Origin: Xanthomonas vasicola
GTDB lineage: Bacteria > Pseudomonadota > Gammaproteobacteria > Xanthomonadales > Xanthomonadaceae
DNA: 64,000 nt
NCBI RefSeq assembly: GCF_000772705.2
Contig: NZ_JSBW02000052.1
Coordinates: 62,001 to 126,000, forward strand
Direction of reading: 5' to 3'
The first letter of the stretch is position 1; each line of letters starts with the position of its first letter. This document shows positions 30,995 through 38,784 of this stretch, piece by piece. The notes under the pieces are model-generated. The model was not told the origin of the DNA, ran no database searches, and was given only the letters and a program-made list of their open reading frames with translations. A program made the position numbers and the translations under genes.

Positions 30995-31360
30995 ATGTCG
31001 TATATCGATGGTTTTGTGCTTGCCGTGCCCACGGCCAACAAAGACGCATTTATCGCGCATGCCCGCATGGGCGATGCGGTCATCATGGAGTACGGCGCGC
31101 TGCGCGTAGTGGAGTGCTGGGCCGACGATGTCCAGCGAGGACAGTGGACCGACTTCTATCGCGCAGTCGACGCAACCAATGAAGAGACTGTGGTGTTTTC
31201 CTGGATCGAATGGCCGGACAAGGCCACCCGCGATGAAGGCATGCGCAAGATGATGGAAGACCCGCGCATGGATCCGTCCGTCAACCCGATGCCGTTCGAC
31301 GGGAAGCGCATGGTCTACGGCGGCTTCGTCCCGATCGTGACGCTCGGCCAGTCGGCCTGA
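30995..31360 (+). CDS. DUF1428 family protein (YbaA-like)
   Basis: A 121-residue protein starting MSYIDGFVLAVPTANKDAF, the typical DUF1428 N-terminus, with ECWADDV, VFSWIEWPDK and FDGKRMVYGGF. The fold is a dimeric alpha-beta barrel like that of small stress-response or monooxygenase-like proteins; the function is unknown. ATG 30995 is preceded by GGAGGTGG, a very strong ribosome site. It stands alone and is expected to be highly translated. Confidence 0.88.
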   Translation: MSYIDGFVLAVPTANKDAFIAHARMGDAVIMEYGALRVVECWADDVQRGQWTDFYRAVDATNEETVVFSWIEWPDKATRDEGMRKMMEDPRMDPSVNPMPFDGKRMVYGGFVPIVTLGQSA

Positions 31361-31533
31361 GCGATGCAGCGCGCTACGGCGCGCAGGCAGCTCGCCACGC
31401 ATCCGCTTAATGGTACAGCCGCTGGCCCTGGGCACAGCGCCTTGGGGCGTGGCAGCTACACTGGCGACATGCAGCATGCGCGCGGCCAGTGATAGCCGGG
31501 CAGCGCAGGCAGCGCCGCCTACTGGAGACCCAC

Positions 31534-31980
31534 ATGACCGACGCATCGCTTCTGATCGCCTGCCCGAGTTGCGCTGCGATGAACCGCATCGCGCCCACGC
31601 GCCTGCGCGATGCGCCCAAGTGCGGCAGCTGCCATCAGCCGCTGTTTCTGGGCACGCCGGTGGCCCTATCGACTGCGGATTTCGACAAGCACGCGGTGCG
31701 CAGTGCACTGCCGCTGGTGGTGGATTTCTGGGCGCCGTGGTGCGGGCCGTGCCTGAGCATGGCGGCGCAATTTGCCGCGGCCGCCGCCGCGCTGGAACCG
31801 CAGGTGCGCTTGGCCAAGGTGGATACCGACCTGCATCCGGCGCTGGGCACGCGCTTTGGCATCCGTAGCATTCCCACCTTGCTGGTCATCCAGGGTGGGC
31901 AGGAGCTTGGCCGGCATTCGGGCGCGGTGAGCAGCGCGCAGATCGTCAGCTGGGTGCGTTCGGTGTTGAGCAATCGGTAA
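31534..31980 (+). CDS. trxC: Thioredoxin 2 with N-terminal zinc motif
   Basis: A 148-residue thioredoxin of the TrxC type. Two Cys pairs (CPSCAAM and CGSCHQP) at the N-terminus bind zinc, and the thioredoxin domain carries the active site WCGPC in VVDFWAPWCGPCLS, followed by IRSIPTLLV with the cis-Pro. TrxC reduces disulphides in oxidised proteins and is often OxyR-controlled. ATG 31534 follows CTGGAGACC. It lies alone in the gap between two signalling operons. Confidence 0.95.
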   Translation: MTDASLLIACPSCAAMNRIAPTRLRDAPKCGSCHQPLFLGTPVALSTADFDKHAVRSALPLVVDFWAPWCGPCLSMAAQFAAAAAALEPQVRLAKVDTDLHPALGTRFGIRSIPTLLVIQGGQELGRHSGAVSSAQIVSWVRSVLSNR

Positions 31981-31990
31981 CGCAACAAAA

Positions 31991-32020
31991 AGGCCAGCTG
32001 CGCATGTACGCAGCTGGCCT
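31991..32020. terminator. Hairpin after trxC
   Basis: A 12-base perfect stem (AGGCCAGCTGCG with CGCAGCTGGCCT) and a 6-base loop 10 bases after the trxC stop. The plus strand has no T-run after it, but the minus strand shows TTTTTG, so it would be a better terminator for minus-strand transcription; it may still stop trxC. Confidence 0.5.
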
Positions 32021-32084
32021 GGATCCACACACGAAACATCACTGCGGCGCTGACGCCGCAGTGACTGCAGTCAACCGATCACCC

Positions 32085-32518
32085 TATGACTGCCAGTTGA
32101 CGTTGAGCGACACGCCCACAACGCGCGGCTCTCACCACGCCACCTTGGTCGCCAGCGTGGACGGCAGTGCGCTGGACCCTGGCGAACAAGCCGGCCTGGC
32201 GATTGTGGCCAAGGAGAGCAGCTTCCTGCCCCCCATGCTGGTACGCGAGGCAGCGGCACCGCGGTGGTGCTATATCGCCGTGCGGGAGCGCAGCAGCCAA
32301 ACACCGGCACCGAGCTGGCACGCGCGCCACTGCCCGATCTCAAGCAGCCGGTGAAGCTGCGCTTCGCGCTGGATGCTGCGCGCGTGCATGTGGATTACGC
32401 AGTCGGTGAAGGACAATGGCAGACGCTGCTTGAACAGGGCGATGCGCGCGTGCTCAGCACCGAGTCGGCCGGTGGTTTTGTCGGCGCTACATTCGGGCCG
32501 TATGCATATGCGCGGTGA
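32085..32518 (+). pseudogene. C-terminal remnant of a GH43-type beta-xylosidase
   Basis: Two adjacent frames give consecutive pieces of the C-terminal beta-sandwich of GH43 xylosidase/arabinofuranosidase. The first, from about 32085, reads LTLSDTPTTRGSH, VDGSALDPGEQAGLAIVAKE; after a frameshift near 32240 the second reads GTAVVLYRRAG, LKQPVKLRFALDAARVHVDY and ends TFGPYAYAR at TGA 32516-32518. The catalytic five-bladed propeller is gone. A lost xylan enzyme fits a plant-associated bacterium. The piece lies between trxC and the signalling operon. Confidence 0.65.
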
Positions 32519-32701
32519 GTGCGGGCGCCTGCACAACTGCTGTGCATCGCGCCACGCGTCTGTAAGCGGCTAACAACACATAGCGAGCGGCCATCAGGTA
32601 GCCGTGGACGGCGCGCAGGGAACCGGAGTGCGCGCGCAATACATGCCGAAGACACTGCCGCCTGACGGCTGCGCAGTCATTTTGGTAGCCGCCCTGACAC
32701 C

Positions 32702-34663
32702 CTACGCCCGCGCCAGCACGCTGCTGTCGAGCATTTGCCCCACCGTGTTGAGCAGATCGTTGAGGCTGAAGGGCTTGGGCAACAAGGCCATGCCTTCGGC
32801 CAGGAATTCCTGCCGCGTCGCCGCGTTTTCTGCGTAGCCGGTAATGAACAGAATCGGCAGACCTGGGCGTAGCATGCGCGCCACATCGGCCATGTCGCGC
32901 CCGTTCATGCCGGGCAGGCCGACATCGGACACCACCAGATCGATGTGCACGTCGGTGCGCAATTGCTCCAGAGCGCCGTTGGCATCTTCGGCTTCGATCA
33001 CCTGGTAGCCGGCATCGCCGAGCACTTCGCTCACCATCATGCGCACCACATCGGTGTCATCGACCAGCAGGATGCGCTCGTTACGTGTGCGCGGCGCGCT
33101 CGGCGCCGGTGCCGGCAGTACCTCATTGGCCGAGAGCCCACGCGGCAGCAGCAACGCCACCGTGGTGCCACGGCCCACGGTACTGGTGATGCGCGCGGTA
33201 CCGCCCGATTGACGCGCGAATCCGTAGGTCATCGACAGACCCAGGCCAGTGCCTTCGCCGATGGGTTTTGTGGTGAAAAACGGCTCGAACACCTGATCGA
33301 GAATGGCCGGCTCGATGCCGCTGCCGTTATCGATTACGTTCACCGCAACGTAGTCGCCATCCTCCAGTTCCGGATCGTCGTGCGCGGTGTAGGCCTCGCT
33401 CTGGATGCGGATGGTGCCCTGGCCCTTCAATGCATCGCGCGCATTGATCACTAGGTTGAGCACCACATTTTCTAGCTGATTGGCATCGGCAATCGCCACC
33501 AGCGGCGTGGATACAAGTTCCAGTTCCAGCGCGATGTTTTCGCCGATTGAGCGCTGTAGCATGTCTTCCAGCGAACGCACGCGGGTGTTGACGTCGAACG
33601 GTTGCGCATCCAGCGATTGCTTGCGTGCGAACGCCAGCATGCGCTGAGTCAGCGCGGCCGCGCGATGCGCCGAGCCGGTGGCGATCTCGGCCAGCCGCGG
33701 CACGCGTTCAACGCGGTTGGATTCCACCGCCAGCTGGATCATGTCCAACCCGGAAATGATGCTGGTCAGCAGATTATTGAAATCGTGTGCGATGCCGCCG
33801 GTGAGCTTGCCCAGCGCTTCCATCTTTTGCGCCTGCAGCAGCTGGATTTCGGTGTGCTGGCGCTGCGCGATCTGATGCGCAAGCTCGCTGGTGGCGGTAT
33901 CCAGTTCCTGGCGCTGCTCACGCTCGCGCAGGCGTTGCTCGGTGACGTCTTCCACCATCAACAAACCCAAATCCGGCTCGCGGTACGGCGACACCCGCCA
34001 TTCGGTTTCGCACAGCTTGCCATCGCGCAACAGGGTCAACGCACCGCTCCAGCGCTCGCGCTGCGCCAACGCGGTGGTCAGTGCATGCACGGTGGAGGCC
34101 TGATCCAGCCCGGCAGCGTGGATCGCAGCGCCGGGCGTGGCATTGCCGACCAAGCGCTGAAACGCGGCATTGGCTTCGTGCGTGTGCAGGTTGGCGTCCA
34201 CCACCGCAATCGGCGCGCTGATGTGTTCGAAGATTTCGCGGAAACGTGCCTCACTGATGCGCAACGCTTCTTCGGCGCGACGGGCGCGCAGCAGTGTGCG
34301 CAGCGTGGCCACCAGCACGTTGGGGTCGACCGGATGAATCAGATAGGCGTCGGCGCCGGCCTCCAGCCCGGTGATCATGTCGCCGGTGGCAATCGAAGCG
34401 GCCGAGACATGCACCACCGGTAACAATGAGGTGCGCGGTTCCGCGCGCAACGTGCGCACGATGTCGAAGCCACTCATGTCCGGCAGATTGACGTCCAGCA
34501 CCACCGCGGCAAACGTCTGCGCGGCCAGCTTGGTCAGCCCCTCGGTGCCGGTAGCGGCTTCTTCGACCACGAACTGGTGATGTTCGAGCACGCGCCGCAC
34601 CGAATAGCGCGTCACCGCATTGTCGTCGACGACCAGAATGTGCTGCTTACTGCCCACGTGCAT
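32702..34663 (-). CDS. Hybrid histidine kinase (receiver-PAS-kinase-receiver)
   Basis: A 653-residue soluble protein. An N-terminal receiver (Asp57 in VVLDVNLPDMSG; the usual Lys region reads YLIHPVD, so that Lys is replaced) is followed by a PAS domain (140-245), a coiled coil, HisKA with His293 in GGIAHDFNNLL, an ATPase (NLVINARDALKGQG, VIDNGSGI, GEGTGLGLSMTYG) and a C-terminal receiver with Asp580 in VVSDVGLPGMNG. It has no membrane segment. It is the last gene of the stressosome operon, overlapping the preceding kinase by 17 bases. It is probably where the operon hands its signal to phosphorelay targets. Confidence 0.9.
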   Translation of the reverse strand: MHVGSKQHILVVDDNAVTRYSVRRVLEHHQFVVEEAATGTEGLTKLAAQTFAAVVLDVNLPDMSGFDIVRTLRAEPRTSLLPVVHVSAASIATGDMITGLEAGADAYLIHPVDPNVLVATLRTLLRARRAEEALRISEARFREIFEHISAPIAVVDANLHTHEANAAFQRLVGNATPGAAIHAAGLDQASTVHALTTALAQRERWSGALTLLRDGKLCETEWRVSPYREPDLGLLMVEDVTEQRLREREQRQELDTATSELAHQIAQRQHTEIQLLQAQKMEALGKLTGGIAHDFNNLLTSIISGLDMIQLAVESNRVERVPRLAEIATGSAHRAAALTQRMLAFARKQSLDAQPFDVNTRVRSLEDMLQRSIGENIALELELVSTPLVAIADANQLENVVLNLVINARDALKGQGTIRIQSEAYTAHDDPELEDGDYVAVNVIDNGSGIEPAILDQVFEPFFTTKPIGEGTGLGLSMTYGFARQSGGTARITSTVGRGTTVALLLPRGLSANEVLPAPAPSAPRTRNERILLVDDTDVVRMMVSEVLGDAGYQVIEAEDANGALEQLRTDVHIDLVVSDVGLPGMNGRDMADVARMLRPGLPILFITGYAENAATRQEFLAEGMALLPKPFSLNDLLNTVGQMLDSSVLARA

Positions 34664-35522
34664 CCTCCGCTGCCAGCGTCACCGGCAGCACCACGTAAAA
34701 TTCCGAGCCCTGCCCGGGCACGCTGTTGACGCCCACCCGGCCGCCCAGCAACTCGGCGAACCGCTTGCAGATCGACAACCCCAAACCGGTGCCGGTCAGG
34801 CGTTTTTGCAGCGGCGAGTCCACCTGTACAAAATCTTCGAACAAGGCCTCGTGAAGCTCGGCCGCAATACCGATGCCGGTATCTTGCACGCCAAAACGCA
34901 CGTGGGTGTCGCCTTCCAGCTGAGCGAACACGCGCACATGCCCCTGCGGGGTAAATTTGAGCGCGTTGGAAATGAAGTTGCGCAGGATCTGCGCCAGCTT
35001 CTTGTCGTCGGTGTAGAGCATCGGCAACACCGGTGGATCGTCAAAGACCAACATGGTCTTGCCGGTATCGGTGAGCGGGCGGAACATCCCGCGCAAGGCC
35101 GCGAACAGGTCCATCAGATCGAACCAGCCCGGCGAGATGGTGATGCGCCCGGCCTCGATCTTGGCCAGATCGAGCAGGTCGTCCACCATCTCGGTGAGCT
35201 CGCGCGCCGACCCGCTGACAAAGCGCACCTGCTTGAGCTGCTCGGCGTTGAGCGGGCCGTCCATGCCGTCTTCCAGCAAGCGGGTGATGCTCAGGATCGA
35301 CCCCAGCGGTGTACGAAACTCATGGCTCATGTACGACAGGAAACGGCTCTTGAGTTCGGACACATCGCGCAGCTGTTCGGCCTGCTGGTCGAGCTCGGCA
35401 TACAGCGCCAGCACGCCCTGGTTGGTTTCTTCCAGCTCCTCGCGCAAGGCCTGATTCTGCTGTCGCAAGCGTTCCAGTTCTGCCGTTGCATCGAGAGCCG
35501 GCACATCCGTGGTGGGATTCAT
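34647..35522 (-). CDS. Histidine kinase in the stressosome operon
   Basis: A 291-residue cytoplasmic kinase. A coiled coil (residues 12-55) carries a segment NQGVLALYAELDQQAEQL, then HisKA with His67 in YMSHEFRTPLGS, and HATPase with NFISNALKFTPQG, VQDTGIGI and LTGTGLGLSICKRF. No sensor domain is present, so the input should come from partners, plausibly the RsbT/PP2C proteins encoded upstream or the coiled coil. ATG 35522 overlaps the stop of the preceding gene (ATGA); the 3' end overlaps the hybrid kinase by 17 bases. Confidence 0.88.
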   Translation of the reverse strand: MNPTTDVPALDATAELERLRQQNQALREELEETNQGVLALYAELDQQAEQLRDVSELKSRFLSYMSHEFRTPLGSILSITRLLEDGMDGPLNAEQLKQVRFVSGSARELTEMVDDLLDLAKIEAGRITISPGWFDLMDLFAALRGMFRPLTDTGKTMLVFDDPPVLPMLYTDDKKLAQILRNFISNALKFTPQGHVRVFAQLEGDTHVRFGVQDTGIGIAAELHEALFEDFVQVDSPLQKRLTGTGLGLSICKRFAELLGGRVGVNSVPGQGSEFYVVLPVTLAAEDARGQ

Positions 35523-36532
35523 TGCATGCCTCCTAAGCGCATGACAAACACACAGCAATCATCACGGCCGCGCGCGTAATCGCGTAATAGCAGCGCCGCC
35601 ACGATGCGTGGGTGACGCGAGAAAAGGCCAGGGTGATCGCGCAGGTTCCAGCGCGATTGCAGGCCATCGCTGTGCATCACCAGCAACTTGCCGGCCGCAT
35701 GCGGAAAGTCGAATGGTTGCGCCTTGCGAAATTGCGCCCCGACGATGCCCGGATGCGATGGCATGCCGCGCACGCCATCGCCATCGCATAGCGACGCGAC
35801 AATATTGCCGAGACCGGCAAAGCGCACCTGGCCGCTGCTGGCATCGAACTGCATCACTGCCGCTGCGCCACCGCGCGTGCCGCTCATGCCCGCATGCAGG
35901 CGCGCGATGCGCTGGCCGGGTTCGCCACCGGCCAGCGCCGCAGCGCGCGTGCCGGCATCGGCGGCATCGGCCGCGCCTGGCCCGTGGCCCAAGCCGTCGA
36001 TCACGCTGACGGTCACCCGTTGCGCATCGATCGCCAGGTGCCAGCCATCGCCGCACACCACTTCGTTATGCAGCGGAACGCGCAGCGCGCCGTAGGGCAG
36101 ATCCAATTCTGCACGCGGCTGAGCGAACACGCGTGCCAGCACAATCGCGCCCTTGGCATCGCAATACGCATCCAGCAGCTGCGCCTGGCGCTTGATCGCA
36201 CCCAAGCCGGTGCCCGGCGTGCCGGCAGTGGAATAGCCATCGCGCAGGCCATCTGCAAGCGCGAAGCCTGGGCCATCATCGATGGCACACAACTCCACGC
36301 CCCTGCCGCCGTCGCGCGCGGCCACCGTGGACAGCTGCAGGCCGCCGCCACGCCCGTGCTTGACCATGTTGGTGGCAAGTTCGGTGGCGACTAGCGCCAC
36401 GCGGCCACAGCTGGCTTCATCGAAGGCCAGCGTCTGCGCCAAGGCGGTCGCTTCGCGGCGCGCCTGCCCGACCTGGCTGGTTTCGTCGACACGAAACGAA
36501 CGGGTCACCAGGCCGGCAACATTCACTTCCAT
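35519..36532 (-). CDS. RsbT/RsbW-like ATPase fused to a SpoIIE/RsbX-type PP2C phosphatase
   Basis: A 337-residue fusion. The N-terminal half is a GHKL ATPase of anti-sigma factor type (ELATNMVKHGRGG, IDDGPGFALAD, GTPGTGLGAIKR). The C-terminal half is a PP2C-like phosphatase of the SpoIIE/RsbX family (VIDGLGHGPGAADAADAG with metal Asp, HAGMSGTRGGAAAVM, VMHSDGLQSRW). RsbX in Bacillus removes phosphate from RsbR/RsbS and resets the stressosome; here it carries an extra kinase-like domain. Co-translated with RsbT (10-base overlap) and the following kinase (ATGA). Confidence 0.88.
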   Translation of the reverse strand: MEVNVAGLVTRSFRVDETSQVGQARREATALAQTLAFDEASCGRVALVATELATNMVKHGRGGGLQLSTVAARDGGRGVELCAIDDGPGFALADGLRDGYSTAGTPGTGLGAIKRQAQLLDAYCDAKGAIVLARVFAQPRAELDLPYGALRVPLHNEVVCGDGWHLAIDAQRVTVSVIDGLGHGPGAADAADAGTRAAALAGGEPGQRIARLHAGMSGTRGGAAAVMQFDASSGQVRFAGLGNIVASLCDGDGVRGMPSHPGIVGAQFRKAQPFDFPHAAGKLLVMHSDGLQSRWNLRDHPGLFSRHPRIVAALLLRDYARGRDDCCVFVMRLGGMQ

Positions 36533-36918
36533 TTGGTGATGGTGATGCGTGTGCCCTGGCCTGGCGCTGTGTCGAGGACGAAGTCGTCCACCAGCCGGCG
36601 GCTACCGGACAGGCCAAGGCCCAGTCCGCCGCCGGAGGTCCAGCCGTCGGTCAGTGCCAGGTCCAGATCGGGAATGCCAGGCCCCTGGTCGCGAAAGGTC
36701 AGCTGCACGCCCTTGCGGATGCCGCTTTCCACCAGCGCCCAATCCATGTCGCCGCCGCCGCCGTAAATCACGGTGTTGCGCGCCAACTCGCTGGCCGCGG
36801 TGACCAGCTTGGTCTGATCGACCAGCCGCAGGCCGCATTGCACCACCAGCTTGCGCACGGTCTGCCGTGCGAGCACCACATCCTGTTCGGTACGCACCGG
36901 TTGCGAGCCGGTCGTCAT
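36523..36918 (-). CDS. rsbT: RsbT-like serine kinase of the stressosome
   Basis: A 131-residue GHKL kinase. The N box is in ASELARNTVIYGGGG, the G1 box in FRDQGPGIPDLD and the G2 box in SGGGLGLGLSGSRRL. This is the length and layout of RsbT, which phosphorylates RsbS and RsbR and is then released to act on downstream partners. The neighbours RsbS and RsbR, in the same order as in the Bacillus operon, support this strongly. ATG 36918 overlaps the rsbS stop (ATGA). In Bacillus, RsbT activates RsbU; no RsbU homologue is seen here, and the next genes are an ATPase-PP2C fusion and kinases. Confidence 0.9.
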   Translation of the reverse strand: MTTGSQPVRTEQDVVLARQTVRKLVVQCGLRLVDQTKLVTAASELARNTVIYGGGGDMDWALVESGIRKGVQLTFRDQGPGIPDLDLALTDGWTSGGGLGLGLSGSRRLVDDFVLDTAPGQGTRITITKWK

Positions 36919-37277
36919 GCCGCCTCGTCGGGTTGCTGCAACAGGCGCATGCCGCGTTCGACATTGAGCGCAGTGCGAACCGAGGGCAAGGTCAGGCCCA
37001 GCTCGACCAGCGTGATCGCCACGGCCGGCTGCATGCCCACCACCACGGTCTTGGCGTCCATGATCGCGGCCAGCCCGGAGATGGTGCTGATCATGCGGCC
37101 GATGAAGGAGTCGACGATGTCCAGCGCGGAAATATCGATCAGCACGCCACGCGCGGAGGTGTTGCTGATCTTTTCCGACAGATCTTCCTGCAGCTGCAGC
37201 GCGAGCTGGTCGTGCATGTCTACCTGGATGGTGACCAGCAGCAGATCGCCCATCCGCAAGATCGGGATGCGCTCCAT
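36915..37277 (-). CDS. rsbS: RsbS-like STAS-domain antagonist (stressosome scaffold)
   Basis: A 120-residue single STAS domain starting MERIPILRMGDLLLVTIQVD. The phosphorylatable Ser is Ser57 in ALDIVDSFIGR, matching the position in RsbS. Its job is to form the core of the stressosome with RsbR and hold RsbT until phosphorylated. It begins one base after the rsbR stop and overlaps rsbT by 4 bases, so the three are made together. Confidence 0.92.
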   Translation of the reverse strand: MERIPILRMGDLLLVTIQVDMHDQLALQLQEDLSEKISNTSARGVLIDISALDIVDSFIGRMISTISGLAAIMDAKTVVVGMQPAVAITLVELGLTLPSVRTALNVERGMRLLQQPDEAA

Positions 37278-37278
37278 G

Positions 37279-38121
37279 TCAGCTCGCCTTGCTCACGCTT
37301 ACGCCGGTGCGCTTGAGCGCCAGCGCCAGCGCATCGGCCAGGTTGGCCTTGGTGACGATGCCTTGCAGATCCAGGCCCAGATGCACGATGGTCTGCGCAA
37401 TCTGCGGGCGCACGCCGCTGATGATGGCATCGGCGCCCATCAGGCGGATGGCGGTGACGGTCTTGAGCAAGTGCTGCGCCACCAGCGTGTCTACAGTGGG
37501 CACGCCGGTGATGTCGATGATGGCGATTTCCGAGCCGGTGTCGACAATGCGCTGCAATAGCGATTCCATCACCACCTGGGTGCGTTGCGAATCCAGCGTG
37601 CCGATCATCGGCAACGCCAGCACGCCGTCCCACAGTTTCACCACCGGCGTGGACAGTTCCAGCATCTCTTCCTGCTGACGCACGATGATGTCTTCGCGGG
37701 TCTTCTGGAACGCCTTGACGGTGTACAGGCCCAGGCGGTCGAGCAATTCCGACAACGCCCACAACTGCTGGCCAAGGTCTTCCGGCGTGCCGGCGTACTC
37801 GCGCTGCACCAGCGCAAACAACACGCGCTTGAGCGAGAAGATGAAGTTGGCGGTTTCCTGCGAATCGAAGCCGCGGGTGGCGCGGTCGCGCGATAGATTT
37901 TCCAGGAAGCGGCGCACTTCGCTCCACTCGGCACTGTCCAGGCTGCTACCATCGTCTTTCAACGAGGTCACCAGCAAGCGCAAGAATTCGCCAGCCTGCG
38001 CTTCGAACTCCTGCCGCGACAGACGCGCATCGTTGCCCAGGCTAGAACCCAGCCATGCGGCCAACAACGCACTTTCCTGGCCACGAATCGCATCGATCGA
38101 GCGCTGTTGCAATGCCACCAT
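37279..38121 (-). CDS. rsbR: RsbR-like stressosome sensor
   Basis: A 280-residue protein with an N-terminal all-helical globin-like sensor half (residues 1-150, helices around LRLLVTSLKDDGS and VLFALVQREY) and a C-terminal STAS domain (GTLDSQRTQVVMESLL, IIDITGVPTVDTLVAQHLL with the Thr positions phosphorylated in RsbR). The N-terminal region carries the YxxxxxxxGxxL-type helix ends of the sensor but no obvious haem-binding His is certain. ATG 38121 is preceded by GGTGGGTGATC. It is the first gene of the operon, so the promoter should lie in 38122-38300. Confidence 0.9.
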   Translation of the reverse strand: MVALQQRSIDAIRGQESALLAAWLGSSLGNDARLSRQEFEAQAGEFLRLLVTSLKDDGSSLDSAEWSEVRRFLENLSRDRATRGFDSQETANFIFSLKRVLFALVQREYAGTPEDLGQQLWALSELLDRLGLYTVKAFQKTREDIIVRQQEEMLELSTPVVKLWDGVLALPMIGTLDSQRTQVVMESLLQRIVDTGSEIAIIDITGVPTVDTLVAQHLLKTVTAIRLMGADAIISGVRPQIAQTIVHLGLDLQGIVTKANLADALALALKRTGVSVSKAS

Positions 38122-38784
38122 GAGATCACCCACCAAAAGAAGAAGAGGTTGGGCATGCGGGCTGGACTGCGCCCTGACTGACGCGGCGCCCCCACGCCGA
38201 TGCGCAGCAGAGTAAAGCAATTCAGATTGGGCAACCAGCGACCCAACCTGTAGCAGTTATCCGCGCCGCATCGCGCGCAGTGTGACATTGCAGCGCACGC
38301 GCCGAACGTGCGCCGGTCCACGCCTGCGGATATGCGCTGTGCCGCTGCACGCACCTGGCGAAACGACAACTATCCGCAGACAACCGCCAAACCCATCTCG
38401 CATTCGCCTGCAGTGCGGAGTTCACCGGCGTGTTGTCGCTAGGCCGAGCATCCGCCCATTGCGGCGGCTGTCGCCGGTGTAGGCGCATGGACCGAAGCGC
38501 TACGGCAACGACGAGGCGATCTCGCTGCGCGTTGCGCTCGAACGCAATGCGCTCAATTCAGCAGGCACGCTGAAAGCGCGGTGTTGCAGCCAGGGCGGCG
38601 CCGCGTGGCGGCATGAACGCCGCCGGCAGATCCATGGATGGATTGGCAGGATCCCCGGACACCAGATGCATCGCTACGCATCAAAAGTGACGCCAGAGCG
38701 CACGCCACGAATCCCAAATGCCCAATCCTCAATCGCGGCGGCGATCGCATGATCGGCCGCCACCATATAAAGCGAATCGCCGCC
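38122..38784. other. Intergenic region between the stressosome and Hsp90/TPR operons
   Basis: A 660-base stretch with no supported gene. The part next to 38122 should hold the rsbR promoter. A short open stretch near 38505-38570 (NDEAISLRVALERNAL) reads somewhat like protein but has no start, no family and no length, so I list it only as a possible remnant. Confidence 0.5.

Noticed and set aside
38505-38570. Possible short gene between the stressosome and TPR genes
   Set aside because: No start with a ribosome site, no recognisable family and only about 20 protein-like residues.
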